The notes: a model not told the origin generated them from the letters alone. A stretch of DNA of 44,858 nucleotides from Pleurobrachia bachei (GCA_000695325.1 AVPN01000433.1:1-44858); one strand, 5' to 3'. Numbered from the stretch's first letter, positions 1 to 12,646 are shown. Program-made: numbers and translations.

Positions 1-1456
1 ATATATCTTACAGTGTAGTATAATATTTGTACGGTACTTTTAGCACTCTTTTGCAATATTCTCTGACTGTGCTTGTCGTGACAGCCTTCCGATTTATTTC
101 CGCTGAAATGTTTGATGAAGGAGTATGGATATTTTGATGGAGGAGTACTAACTAATGGCAATTCGATTGAGTTATTCTTTTCCTTACTTGTGAGAGTAAG
201 GCTTGAGATAGGTTGCTGTTTATAGTTGAAGTTCAGTAAAATTCCAACAAGGAAACAAAAACAAAAAACTGCCAGAATGTACAGGAAAACTTTTCTTGAA
301 AATGCCATAAAGACAACTGAGAAATGTTACGCACAAGTTAACAGTTTTTTTATAACGAATGTATAGTCAAGTTCGTTATAGACGATTAATTAAACATCTA
401 AAACAGTTAAAGACTGGGACCAGTCGCCCGTAATTGTTGAGTTGTGATAATAGTTCATTGTATGGGCATGTAGTAGACTCAGATATACAATGGGTAATTT
501 AGTAAAGTTTTCTGCTGCCAGCAAGAATTTACGAAAAGGAAAGAGCTGTAGGGCCATTATGCAAGAATTTAAGGCGATATTATTGGGATCTATAACAACT
601 GCAACTATATGTATTATTCAGAGATTTTGCGAATAGAGCCCTCATAATGATACGAGTGGTGGTAGCTGTAGATTGAATTGAATCGCAGGGCACGCTAGAG
701 ATCTAGTTGTGTGTGATTAAAATTAAACAAAAAACAGCCATGATCAACGGAGTTAAACAGAATTTTAGATTACATGGTAACCATGGTAATTATATAGAAT
801 CATACTGCATGCTTACTGGGTCTCCCGTCATCATGTCAATTTCTTACTGGGTGTAGTTGTAAGGAACTCGAAGAACTGATTTACAATATTCTCGGATTGA
901 ATCTGTTGTTATTGATTCCCTAGACTGCCTCTTGGTGACATCTGAAAGTTATACCGGTAACCATGGAAGTTGGAACATGGTTGCTATGACGCCAAATAAA
1001 AGGACTAACCTGTCAATGATGAATTTTGTAGAAGAAAAACGGCAGGGTCGACAATTGTGAAGCACAGATAGGAAAACACAAACAAAGTGAAGAGTGCTAC
1101 CGCCTTTCGTAAAATCCTTGCCATTATGTTACAGTAGTAATCCTGACACTAATTAAAGTTAGAATCGGTGAAAAAGTATATCATGTGAAGAGGACTCCGA
1201 CTATATAATATCAATAATTGTTCAACCTAGTCAGCCTCTGCATGAATTGAAGATCAAGATACAACGGATACATACCTGTAAGTAGTTGAAAAGCTGGCAC
1301 ATACATGGATCTGAGATCTCTAGCTCCCTGCTGATGGCGTGTAAAATCCCACATGGAGTGATGGCGGGGGGACGGTAATCGGAAGTATCCCATGACAGGA
1401 GGAGCAGCTCTCTCCAAGAAGTGTATCGAGTCATGACTCATGAGGAGGGGAGGTGC
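1..1456. other. intergenic sequence, no supported gene
   Basis: No exon, RNA gene or repeat can be supported here with confidence. The sequence is AT-rich with stop codons in all frames. Two copies of a palindrome close to GTAACCATGGTAAT occur near 778 and 955, the same motif seen many times later in the window. A GC-richer minus-strand open stretch near 1280-1420 ends at a plausible splice donor but matches no family I recognise. Confidence 0.5.
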
Positions 1457-2256
1457 TCTCCAAGAGGAAGTGTATTGAGTGATGAGGAGGGGGCTTCAAA
1501 AATGAATCTATGGGGTAATTTGTGTCGACAGATAATCTCTGTCTCTGTGTCTCTGTCTCTGTGTCTCTGTCTCTGTTTTTGTCTCTGTCTCTGTTTTTGT
1601 CCCTCATCTCTGTCTCTGTCTTGTGTCTCTGTCTGCATCTTTGTCTGTCAGTGTCAAGCAATTAGATTCCCTGATTCATCGAAGATTAATAATAATAATA
1701 ATAATAACTGGAGCTTATATGGTGTATGTGTTATGTACTGAGGGACGTTCTGTGACCTCTCTCTCTCCAAGAAGAAGTGAGTCATGATGAGGAGGAGGCT
1801 TCAAGAAATGAATCGACGGGGTAATTTGTGTCTCTGTCTCTGTCTCTGTGTCAGTGTCTCTGTTTCTGTCTCTGTTTCTGTCTCTGTCTCTGTCTCTGTC
1901 TCTGTTTCTGTCTTTGTCTCAGTGTCTTTTTTTCTGTCTCTGTCTCTGTCTCCCATCTATGTCTCTAGTTTCTCTGTCTTTATCTTTGTCTGTCGGTGCC
2001 AAGCAGTTAGATTCCCCAATTCATCGAAAATTCATAAATTTAAAGATGTTTGTGCCCTGTGTGTCACTTTTTCATTAGTTCATGGAACCGAGCCGAGCTA
2101 ATATTCACTATTCAGCAAATACCTTTGTAAGGTATTTTGCAGAATCTTGGTGCATGGAACTAGGGGGTTACAGTTTGATATTTCTGAGAAGATTCTACTG
2201 TTGTATCGACATGACGTATGTGTATTGTGTTGTACTGAGGGACGTTCTGTGTAGCA
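1457..2256. repeat. imperfect tandem duplication carrying GTCTCT arrays
   Basis: Two diverged direct copies follow each other. Each begins with a variant of CTCCAAGAAGAAGTGAGT, runs through GGGGTAATTTGTGTC into a (GTCTCT)n array, passes a shared GTCAAGCAATTAGATTCCC-type segment and ends near ACTGAGGGACGTTCTGTG (about 1739 and 2236). Unit 1 is about 1457-1755 and unit 2 about 1766-2256. The second array is longer. The apparent Ser/Leu-rich open frames here are products of the simple repeat and not genes. Confidence 0.7.
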
Positions 2257-2316
2257 GTTTCGAGCTTAGGTGAAAGTCGGTATATTATAATGAAGAGATG
2301 TCCCCCACTGCGATCA

Positions 2317-2324
2317 GAGATAGG

Positions 2325-2360
<36 letters not shown>

Positions 2361-2420
2361 GCGAATGAGAGTGAGAGACAGAGGGAGAGAGAAAGAGAGA
2401 GAGATACAATATGTGTGTGA
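2317..2420. repeat. (GACA)n / (GA)n microsatellite
   Basis: Perfect GACA tetranucleotides occupy about 2329-2360 and are followed by imperfect GA-rich sequence to about 2420. The purine strand is the plus strand, opposite to most tracts in this half of the window. Confidence 0.9.
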
Positions 2421-2515
2421 AAGAGAGAAAGAGATAGGAAGAGCCGTGTCAATTGAACATTACCATTACATCGTTCACAACTGCAGCAGTCGGTGCTTAT
2501 CCTGGTCCAACATCC

Positions 2516-2520
2516 CTCTT

Positions 2521-2570
<50 letters not shown>
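2516..2570. repeat. (CT)n microsatellite
   Basis: An almost pure CT dinucleotide tract, interrupted near 2534 by TTCT. Confidence 0.95.
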
Positions 2571-2571
<1 letters not shown>

Positions 2572-2910
2572 TATAGCGAGGTGAATGCACGCCCATTACC
2601 CGTGGAGCTGTCTGCTTCAGTTGCCACTGCTTCTGCAGTAGTACACGAGCTCTAATCCCCATTGTGCTACATTTAGACACATGTGCCAACTAGACTGCTG
2701 CAACACAGTTATTATGTGTGTTTCCAGTTTAGTTTGGTCTCTTAGCCAACACGTTCACTGTTATGTATACATGTGTTTCCAAGACACTCGCGTGCCTCGG
2801 CCAAACGTTTACCGCAAACCACTCGGGTTAACTATATGGCGCTAAGATGTATTTCCAGTTACTGTGTATTCGATTTTAGATGGATATTGGATACATCATA
2901 ATATGTTTCA

Positions 2911-2954
2911 AAGATTCTTAGAAAGACATTACACAATGTCTTTCTGAGAATCTT
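2911..2954. repeat. short foldback hairpin
   Basis: Left arm AAGATTCTTAGAAAGACATT (2911-2930), a 4-base ACAC loop, and right arm 2935-2954 pairing over 20 bases with one mismatch. It is too short to classify. It could be a MITE remnant or a cruciform; a small-RNA precursor is possible but the loop is very tight. Confidence 0.75.
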
Positions 2955-3163
2955 TTATTTTTTGCCGTTTTGTTCCGGTGTTGATTAAAAATAGAACCGT
3001 ATCTCGTACGTGCAGTTAAAATTAAATTTGCGGTATTTATAATTGACAAGGTAATGTCGCCACCATTGTTATACCGATGTATCTTGTTCTGGGGACTGTT
3101 TAGCTCGTTTTGGTTCTACTGCTCTGAAATTAGTGTGTCAAAACAAGGTTGTCATGTACAAGG

Positions 3164-3226
3164 TTGCCTGGCTAGACTGTGTTTCGGGCGCCTCAAATGT
3201 AAAGGGAGGGTTAGATCATAAAACCT
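3164..3226. repeat. dispersed repeat family R1, copy 1
   Basis: Begins GTTGCCTGGCTAGACTGTGT, then TTCGGGCGCC, then AAAGGGAGGGTTAGA and ATAAAACC. Related copies lie at about 10995-11038 (internally shortened) and 39085-39155. The segment between CGGGCGCC and GGGAGGG differs in length between copies. The family is unidentified. Confidence 0.7.
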
Positions 3227-3328
3227 ACAAGGCTCATTGATAACATTTGTAATATTCATGCCAGTCTGTCTTTTCCAATCTTTGTTTGTGATATATTCTT
3301 GATTTAAATTGTTGTTCATGATGATCTA

Positions 3329-3342
3329 GTAACCATGGCAAC
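3329..3342. promoter_or_regulatory. X-box-like palindrome
   Basis: GTAACCATGGCAAC matches the RFX X-box form (two GTNRCC-type half sites separated by AT). It lies in intergenic DNA. Binding is inferred from the motif only. Confidence 0.35.
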
Positions 3343-4314
3343 TACTAGGCAGGGCGTGTTATGAAAGCAGCCGCTTTTAATACTTTTTCATTTCACAGGA
3401 TATTTTCTAAAGGAACTTTTTATTAAACCGTGACCATTTCCGCGGAGTGAGAGTGTTCTAAATCCTAAAATATGATGTGATTTAATATATTTTTCATTTT
3501 CTACCGAACATATTTATGTGAACACATTGCATGAGTGAGTGACAGAGGGATAGAGTGCCACGTGGTACACATACCAGAAACGTGTGCACATGTTGTTTAC
3601 TACATGATAGAAATAGAGCATGCAAGTATACAGAACCCTCTCCTTCTAGAAATGTCATATAAGTCTGTAAGCTTCTCGTGTCGTGTTTGTAGTTCGTACT
3701 TTATAGTGCAAGATTTGGACGGTTTTTGGCCATGTCTCTTGAACAAAAAGTAGTGCCACATGCACATCGCGAGAGCGTCTCTGAAATCTTTCAACCGGTT
3801 TTACGACAATATTGCATCATCTGCATAGATTCGTTCCATAATTTCTGGTGAAAGTGGGCGCCCAAGCTGCTAAAGGCAATTCACTAAATCCTTGTTGGAT
3901 TATTCTTCAAATTGGCTTTTCCTTGAATGAGATGATGTACAACCTACTATATTCTTATCTTCCTCTCTTTTTTTGTTATCCTATCTTATATTTCTTCCAA
4001 TCCTCTCTTTTTATTCCTCTCTTGATCTTTCTCTGTTACATATTGATCACGCCCTTGCAGCAGCTCGTAGGTTTTTCTCCAATCACTAACACCACCATGC
4101 CCTCATGTTGGATTAGCATTCTCTCCCTGTCCATTTTAATAGATTATTTCTCGCCATCTCTCTCTCACCCTCTTTCTCTCTTTCTCTCTTTCTCGCCATC
4201 GTTCTCTCACCATCTCTCTTTCTCACAAGCTTTCTATGGTCACTACTGGGTGATCTTTTGGACTTCTAATTTCCGTTCTGCAAGGAATCACATCGTATAA
4301 TACCTGCCTCTAAT

Positions 4315-4315
4315 T

Positions 4316-4353
<38 letters not shown>

Positions 4354-4367
4354 TTTCTCACTCTCTC

Positions 4368-4398
<31 letters not shown>
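4315..4398. repeat. (CT)n microsatellite
   Basis: Long CT dinucleotide tract with a few CACT interruptions. Confidence 0.95.
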
Positions 4399-4401
<3 letters not shown>

Positions 4402-4739
4402 GCAATCCCTTCGATAATTAGAGATGTCTTTTGCACACCTTCACTTCCGGTTCCAACAACGAGAGAAAATCAGAGATTTCCATCGAATCCTCACATTCAC
4501 AGAAAAGACTGTAAATCCTTCCTCCTCACAGATTTAGGACGCCTTTAATATTCTGATGGCACGTTTAAATTTATTTCATTATGTAAGAATTATGTGCTTG
4601 AAATACGTTTAGTTGTAAATCATCTCAATAGTCAGGACCACTATAATTGGTGTGTGTCTCTAGCCAAGAAAAAAGCACTTGGATCGTCCCAAAACCGGTT
4701 GAAAGATAACCCGGAAACTTTCGGGAATATCTATAGGTA

Positions 4740-4911
4740 CAGTCGGACCCCGATTTACCGGGCCCCGATTTACCGGAACCCCGATTTACCGGGAGGGTAA
4801 ACTTCCCCCAAAATAGGAAATTTACGGTATTTGACCCCGATATACCGGGCACCCCGATTTACCGGGCAAAACCCTTTCCCCCGAGCATCCCGGTAAATCG
4901 GGGTCCGACTG
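4740..4911. mobile_element. 172-bp TA-flanked MITE, pogo/Tigger-like, copy 1
   Basis: The ends are CAGTCGGACCCCGATTTACC and its reverse complement, flanked on both sides by TA. A TA target duplication with a CAGT...CCCCGATT-type terminus fits the pogo/Tigger branch of the Tc1/mariner superfamily. The interior is mostly further copies of CCCCGATTTACCGG in both orientations. There is no coding capacity, so it is non-autonomous. A second copy of identical length lies at 40048-40219. Confidence 0.85.
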
Positions 4912-5160
4912 TATTAGCAAGATATGGTACGACTTTTTGGTAGAGACACAAAACCGCCTAAAAATCATGATCACGCCTCACACCAATAATATTCTTGACT
5001 TAGGCATACGTTTCGGGTGCTAACCTGAAAATTATATGTGTCTTTGCCTAGTGTCTTTGCCTAGTGTGTGTGCGTGTGTGTGCGTGTGTGCTTTGTTGTA
5101 TATAATCGGTCCTTTGCGCTAATCTCACTCACCCTTTTCCATCATCTGTCTAACACACTG

Positions 5161-5163
5161 CTT

Positions 5164-5205
<42 letters not shown>

Positions 5206-5213
5206 CCTCTCCC
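5161..5213. repeat. (CT)n microsatellite
   Basis: CT dinucleotide tract with minor interruptions. Confidence 0.9.
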
Positions 5214-6633
5214 TCTTGCTTTTCTGAATCACTTTTACGTTCTAGCCCAAGCTACCATTACATCTATCCCTGTCGTCTTGCCCTGTCTAGTGTCTATACA
5301 TTTCCATGTCATGGATCCCTCCCCACTTTTCAGTTCTATACAGCCGTACGTGGATACGTCTGCTAGTAATTACATTAGTTAGTTGTTGGGCCCACAATTC
5401 CACTGATGATCAAGATCCTTCCCCTTCATGAGCCGCCATAATATTCACGATCATTTATCTGTCAACATTACATATTATGTGAGTTGGGGCAAGACTTATG
5501 ATCATAGTTGTGGTTGGCAAGCATAATCGTTTGTACCGTATCCCCATTAATTTTAGTGAATTTGAGCCTCGAAGTTAACATTGAAGAAGCAAGATGACCA
5601 TTTCCAAACTGAAATTGGTTGTTATGACTTATTGGTACAGTGCACCTATGCTATGATACTGCATGTTTTCATAGAGCCATGGATCGTGATTTTAATGTGA
5701 ACAAGAGAAGAGATTCTTTCGGTCAAATATTGGTATCATATTTGTCACTGGGGTTTTTCTTGCTCATTTTGAGGATTTCATTCGATAGAATATTATAACG
5801 AAAAGTAACATATTGTTTGCTTCGACCACTGTTCAATTCATTAATGTAATTCATTCTTTGCCCGATAGATAATATTTTTAAAGTTCTTATTAAAGTTCTT
5901 ATTAAAATAGTTAATCGATTTAGTTGGGGTAAAAAAATAGATACTAAAATAAACTTTCTGTCTATTTCAAAGTCTCATACTCTAGGTTGAACGTCCTTCA
6001 GCAGCACCGTGACTATTAAAGTATGGATTCAACATATAATATGAGGTATCAGCTCATTGTGTTGCATCTGTCGGGATCCCCCTCGCTATGTATTCTCTCC
6101 GTCCCCTCTATGCTCTCCCAGGACCTTCACTCCCTCTCTCTCCCTCTCTCTCTCTCCTTCTCTATCTTAACACAGGTGTTTTCTATAATATCACTCATGT
6201 GCTTAACTGAATTATATATAGTGAAAACAGTCGTTGGTTTATATTTTTATTTTTACACAGAGATTACACAACAGATTATAAATTGAAAAGTTCTCTTTGC
6301 CAAAATCCGTGTAGTTTTTATCACCACGTTTTAGATACAGGATATACAGGGGACATCTTTTCACTAGTAAATGTATGCATAGGAACTCGCTTTTGTCTTT
6401 ACGCGTATGTACTCCTAAACGCCTAGATCTTGCCAAGATTGACTGCCAATAGCACGAACTAAACAATATAGATCTAGTATGCATACTATCTCTCAATGTC
6501 TCTTGGATCAGAATGGGGATATTTCCGATTGATCTCTATATCGGATTGGTTTACTTTCACACTCCTTCGTCACTTGAACATGAATAGTGTAATATCTTCT
6601 TTCGGCTAGGCACTAGAAAGCTATAGCAGCTAT

Positions 6634-6706
<73 letters not shown>
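6634..6706. repeat. (CT)n microsatellite, longest pure tract
   Basis: The longest nearly uninterrupted CT run in the window. The Arg/Glu-rich minus-strand frame across it is an artefact of the repeat. Confidence 0.95.
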
Positions 6707-6709
<3 letters not shown>

Positions 6710-7599
6710 ATCTAAATAGAAATATTCCCCTCTAAGATCTTTCTCTCCTTTTCTATCCTTATTTGACCCCAGTTCATACGTTCCGAAGTAAACCACAAAC
6801 CACAAACCCTACTATATGATATATAGGCAGACAATCCCGTCACCCATACCCACTACCCAGCTATTAGCTAACTGTCTTATTTTTGAGTTCTTGTCCGCGG
6901 CTTTAACCCAGATCACCAGAGAAATATTGTTTTTTCGTCGTTATTGTTGTTTCGTTCTCTACATTTCATCAAATGTTCCCTGCCTTTCTTACGACCCCAT
7001 CTGAGCGCTGCCAGACAGAATTTCACCCGGTCTTTTAGGGATTGTAGGATAATTTGTTGAATTTCAAAACTCTTAACAAGAACGACATGCGATATATGAT
7101 ATAGCTTAAAGAGTGATAAAAAGGAGAGATATACTTCGAGATCCAATTTGTACAGCTTAACTCACGTCCTCACATGTGCCCGCAGCAGGTGTGAGAATGA
7201 GATCTATCGTGTGAGAAAGAGATCTATCGTCATCAATGATCACGCCACCGCCACCACCACCCTCACATCGGAAGTATTAGCTTTATTCTGACTTTGATTT
7301 ATAGTTTCTGTGGTAGCGAAATACACGTTGCAAAATCTCTTCTCTGGGTATATAATTTATGTTGCTGAGTAAGGTGGTCTCATGTAGATTACCAACAAGG
7401 TGCATATGATTCATTATTCAGATGGAATAATTTGACCTACATATAGAGGAAAAACATTCAATATATTCGTGACTGAATCCCATTTTTCAGGCAGTGCTCA
7501 CATAGCTACATAACTACATGACTATGCATTTCACCGTTGGATCACAAAAGACTGCCCTCTCGGCCGAACCGCGACACTAGCTATTTAACTATGCATAGT

Positions 7600-7785
7600 C
7601 GGGAATGCTAAACACCGAGAAGGTTCTTACTCCTTTGTATAGCTGTGTTTCAGGAACCGAACGGTCCATGATTGGCTGATAACCAGTCACATGACCTAAA
7701 CAACGAGTTCTGATTGGTTCTTTACTTGTTTCGGTCGGAATACTAAACACCAAGAAGGTCCTTTGTATAGAGCTGTGTTGTTTCA
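7600..7785. repeat. direct repeats flanking a CCAAT/E-box-like segment
   Basis: GAATGCTAAACACCGAGAAG (about 7610) and GAATACTAAACACCAAGAAG (about 7738) begin two direct copies that both run on to CCTTTGTATAG and CTGTGTT. Between them lies 7670-7695, which contains an inverted CCAAT box (ATTGG) and TCACATGAC. That 26-base core recurs inverted at 29298-29323. Confidence 0.65.
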
Positions 7786-7837
7786 TTCAATCCCCCACAT
7801 TGCGTGCTGTGTACTTCCCTAGTAGTTGACATCTGTA

Positions 7838-7856
7838 TTGTCTCTCTCTCTCTACT

Positions 7857-7897
<41 letters not shown>
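7838..7897. repeat. (CT)n microsatellite
   Basis: Two CT tracts separated by TACTATAT. Confidence 0.95.
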
Positions 7898-10408
7898 ACT
7901 ATAATCGTTGATGTGCACACATGTGCATTGTTCCATGTGCCAAGTACTTCCACACAAGGTGGGCACTGGATACGTGTTGCAGGACCATGTATTATTATAC
8001 AATGCTGGGGGATCCAAAACATGAGAACATTTCTGAAGAAGATGGCTTGTGTCCATGTTCTTTGTTCCTGCTCTAGCGTTCCCACGGGGCCTGCACCGTT
8101 TACAAAGCATTATATATTGTGAATGATTTTTTGAATCTTGCTCTCCTTCTCGCTCCTTCTCTGTCTCTATGTCTCTGCATATGTCTCTCTCTCTCACTCT
8201 TGCTTAGACACACACTCTCTCTCTCCCTCTCAATCTCTTTTTCTTTCTTTCTCACCGCTCTCATTCCTAGATTTCCTTAACTTGAGTTGTATACGCAAAT
8301 TTAGCTATGTATTGCCTTGATCTCTCTCTCAAATCAAGAGAGAGATACCGATATTATTGAAAATTTCAGTGCATCTGAGCTTGATAGATTGATCAGCAGT
8401 TATCGAAAACAGTTTAGTAATAAAAAGTACTGCGAATGACTTTCTATAACTACCGATATTCTTGTATGTCCGGCATTTATTGCTTTTTATTTCATTCCGA
8501 CTTCAACCTAATCTCAACCTAAATGAAAATACGGTGGTTTATCAATCAGCTGATTATCTCTACAGATCATATTCACTGATGCTGACTGCTATAATAGAGA
8601 GGTAAATAAAGACAGTGCAGATCGAGAGACAAAGAACATAATGTATTGTATCGTTTCCCTAAGTATGTGTGAACAAACGAAAGACCCTCCAATACACACA
8701 TTATTTGATTGCTGTTGTTAGCTACATAAGATAGACACACATAGAGATAGCTTGATAGAGTGAGATAGACATATAAAGAGAGAGCTTGATAGAGAGAGAG
8801 TGAATGTATGGATAGCTTATATTGGTTTTTCCAGGGTTCCCCTTCTATATATTGATGTTTTGCAGAGCACGTGCAGGAATGAAATGAATATATTTAATAC
8901 CCCATTCGACAATCACACCCAGATGGAAAAGATGCACTTTGTCGAATGCACCTGCTTATGCCCCGTATGCCCTAATCTGCCTATCAATCACTCCTTTTCC
9001 TTTTATTAAACTCGATCCATCTAGGGGGGTCTTTCACCTCGGCCACTCACATTTTCCATTATATATCTCTGGTTCAGCAGACTCTCTATAGCTGTGACAG
9101 CACACACATTTTGTGAAGTACTGCACTCGTTCACAGTGAACATTTTGTGAAACTTAACTGCTGCAGGAGGTCTGCTTTCAGCTTTATACATCTTTTTGCT
9201 ATAACAACAGCAGGTGGCGTCACCTAGGCAGTCCGTTATTAGTAGTAGCCAAATTATATCATGAGCTAGTGGTTCACCTCATAGAGTGTTCCTTACTCAA
9301 TAGAGTCAATACTCATGACTATTTTCGCTACTAGTGTACAGTCCAGCTCTAGAGTTTGTTAAGTAAGCTGGAGTGGGTGTGTGCAGCTCCTCATGCGGTG
9401 CTGTATAGAGACTACTGACTGAGAGAGAAATAGAGAGAGATATAGGAAGAGGGAGATAGAGAGAGGGAGATAGGAAGAGAGAAAGTGAGTTGGAGATTAT
9501 TAATTATGATAGACATAGATAGATGCAGGAGAGTGTTAGATACATATTGCCATAGAGACAAGAAATCAAAGACAAAGAGTTTCGGTCACAGTTAAAGGGC
9601 CTTATGACTAATATGATCTATATACTGATTGAGATTTGTATGTATTTTCTTGAAACAGTTTCAGTAATGAAACAGTGTAGTTTCTCTTCTTTTTTACTTC
9701 AGTAATGAGTTGAGGGCACACTCATTTTATTATATCCATTGGCGTACCTGCTTGGTTGAGGATATATATGCCAAGGGAATTGTTTGTTTTTTGTTTGTTG
9801 TTGGCACTAACTAAGGATCAGTAGCATGCTCGACAACTCCCGCTTTTGTGTTTAAAGCCTCTATATCATATTCTGCATATAATGATCTGTATGATATATG
9901 CAGTGTCTAGGCTAGGATAGGATCTGTATGATATATCCATGCATATATATCTGTTTTCTTCGCAACGTGTGTTATATCCTATAAGCCGATTTATATTGCC
10001 TGTGTTCACTCAAATCTAATTTAAACATAATTTTACCATTGTCTTCCCTTGCCATCATATACTCATAATTGTGTCAAATCAAGGGTATTTTTGGAATGCC
10101 ATGTTGAGAGAAATAATATATCAGGTCTCAAAAGTCAAACTTTCGGAAAATACGTTCCTATCGTTTTGTTTTTCACCTGAAATTGTTTCTAATAATTAGT
10201 CTAGTCAGTAGTAATATTTTCCCTCTTTTTTCTCTCTATATCATTAGACACATGGTATGTGTTACAGAGTTACAGGGATTGTTGTACGAGGGGATATTTG
10301 CAACATGTGTACTGACTAAATTACCAGTCGTCTAGTCCTGGACACAGCTATTCGTCGTCACCGCATTTACAGTCTGTTCACCGTTATATTTTCCTCCGTT
10401 TTAATACG

Positions 10409-10462
10409 TTTCCACTAGAGTTATTATTGAACAGAGCATTTCCACTAGAGTTATTATTGAAC
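10409..10462. repeat. 30-bp tandem duplication
   Basis: TTTCCACTAGAGTTATTATT followed by GAAC is repeated once with a 30-base period. A second small tandem repeat based on GGTGTTCTTCTCA follows at about 10557-10590. Confidence 0.8.
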
Positions 10463-10994
10463 GAAGAGCTCCCAGAAAGGCTCGTGGTTCCTAGAAAGTA
10501 CCATTTTATTTTTCATTGTGACGGCGCCAGAAAATTCTTCTCAGTTCATTTGTCATGGTGTTCTTCTCATGGTGTTCTTCTCAGTTCATTTGTAGACAAT
10601 TGTGTCTCTTATAAAGCTGGGGGTCTCTGCAGTTCCGGTTTCATGGAATCGAATTAGTGGGTTTTGGAGCAGTTTTTACCGAAAATAGACATATTTTGCT
10701 TTTAATGTTATAAAGGGGCAAGGATATGTTTTGCATTTGAAAAACCATCTCATTCTATTATATAGTGTGAAGGGAATATCTCGAAATACAACACATTTCA
10801 AGCTGGGGTAATATAATATCTCTTCTTTTTCCGGACATCACACAATATGTTGTCTCTACGTTTGATTGAGTTAAACAAAACCGCTCAACACACTATAGAT
10901 GCTGCTTTGTCTTTGAATCACAATTCAACACAGGTGTTGTGTGTTTAGAGGGCTCCTAACTCTTTTTCCCTCGAGAAATCATCATATCCATATG

Positions 10995-11038
10995 TTGCCT
11001 GGCTAGACTGTGTTTCGGGGAGGGTTAGGACATAACAA
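10995..11038. repeat. dispersed repeat family R1, copy 2 (shortened)
   Basis: TGTTGCCTGGCTAGACTGTG is followed directly by TTTCGGGGAGGGTTAGGACA. The segment between CGGG and GGGAGGG present in copies 1 and 3 is missing, as if deleted between the short G repeats. Confidence 0.7.
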
Positions 11039-11087
11039 ATCATCATATATCCTGGGTATGATTGTGTATAGCATTATGATTTACAGG

Positions 11088-11164
11088 ACTCTTGATGATT
11101 GTGTATCTGTAATATGGGCCTACTCTTGATGATTGTGTATCTGTAATATGGGCCTACTCTTGAT
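11088..11164. repeat. 34-bp perfect tandem repeat
   Basis: Two exact 34-base units (11088-11121 and 11122-11155) starting ACTCTTGATGATTGTGTATC, then a partial third unit of 9 bases. Confidence 0.95.
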
Positions 11165-11259
11165 AGATTTATCCGGCCACGTGTAGTTAATATCTTTCGC
11201 CCTATAATTACTATTGCTTCTCTTCTATATCTTCCTTTTCTCTATTAGTTTTAAGTTCT

Positions 11260-11261
<2 letters not shown>

Positions 11262-11307
<46 letters not shown>
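11262..11307. repeat. (CT)n microsatellite
   Basis: Pure CT dinucleotide tract. Confidence 0.95.
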
Positions 11308-11310
<3 letters not shown>

Positions 11311-12646
11311 GGAAACTCTCTCTCGTTAGGAAGGTGATGAGAAGTAAATGACCCGTGTATCTGGCTGTACACACCTGTAGTAGCTTAACGGTTTATAGCA
11401 AGATAAACTAACTTGTATTAATTTCAACTGGCGTATATTTCCTGGCGTTTATTTCCTGGCGTTTATATTCAACATCTTTTACGTCACTTACTTACTGGGC
11501 TTTACCGGGGGCAAATAATCAATTTTAATTCCTCGAGTTACATGACATATATCGTCTAGTCGGGGACGACAGTTGGTCAACATCGTTTAAAGTGCATCGG
11601 AAGTTTAATTATGAGGTATGCTGATAATCGTTCATAAAATTTCGAGATTAAATATAGTGCTTCACCTTCACTAAAATTGTACTAAAATTTTACTTAAACT
11701 GTACTGAGACTGGCAGAAAGCCAAAATGATAATTTACGGGATTAAAACTTAGAAGGTCATTAAGGAAAAAAACGCATAAGTGACGGGTGCATTGAATTCT
11801 ACTCTCGAAAAGCTACCAGATAGATTCAAAAAAGTTTTTAGTTAAATTCTTAATGACCGTCTAATTAAAACTGTGAAAATGTACCTGCAATGTAAATTTA
11901 ATTCGCAAATTTAATTCGGAAGTATGTTGATGATCCTTCATCAAATTTCCATATTTTGCGTTATCTTTCCAGTGGAAACGGACGGTATGTCCAAACCAGT
12001 CCAAACCAAAATTTCTAGTGTAGGCTAAGACTGGCAGAAAGCCAGAAAAGACCGGCAATGCACAACTCCCACGAAGGCGGGGTAACAAATTTCCATTACA
12101 AATAACCATCTCCGAAATAGGAATGGTTATTGAGTTAGCTTTTGAAATCTTCAAATAAGGCCTTTGTAATTCAAAGTAATAAGTTCAATTGGGGACTTGT
12201 TTAGTTAAATAACATTCGAGCCTCCTCTCCTCTCCTGTAATAATTATTACCCTTTCCCCAAAGATGTATTTTTATTAAAGCTAAGTTTCGCGTTGGTGGA
12301 CGGTGGTATAAATCACAGCTGCAGTAGGTGTCAGAGAGACAAGTTCAGATTCAGCGCTTGATATATTGTCTAATTAGGGCACGCAAAATCTTGTAACACT
12401 GTGCGTTCTTGTCTGGTATAAACGTCTTGGTTCCATTCTATCCCCCTCCTCTCTCCCTTCTCTCTCTATCCTGATATCTCTTCTAGCTTCTTTTCCTTCT
12501 ATTCTGCAAGACGGACAGCAACCTTTAAAATGCTCTGTTGAGCTGCATGCCCAGAGTTTTTCTTGGGACTCTCAAAATATTGACAGGTGCAAAGTTTAAG
12601 TTTTATTATATTTCTTTCGGAGAAGAGAGAGAGAGAGGAAGGAGGT

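Noticed and set aside
1280-1420. Possible minus-strand exon reading through SMWDFTRHQQGARDLRSMYV and ending at a GTATGT donor
   Set aside because: The donor is good but no clear acceptor, partner exon or recognisable family was found; kept only as a possibility.
1421-2101. Ser/Leu/Cys-rich open frames over the GTCTCT arrays
   Set aside because: They are translations of simple repeats, open on both strands, with no domain or splice support.
10427-10657. Plus-strand 76-residue frame
   Set aside because: Much of it is created by two short tandem duplications, and it has no domain similarity.
11088-11164. CRISPR-like direct repeats
   Set aside because: The units are adjacent with no spacers, and the sequence is eukaryotic; it is a simple tandem repeat.
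11861-12154. Minus-strand 97-residue frame
   Set aside because: It overlaps a diverged duplicated non-coding segment and shows no recognisable protein features.
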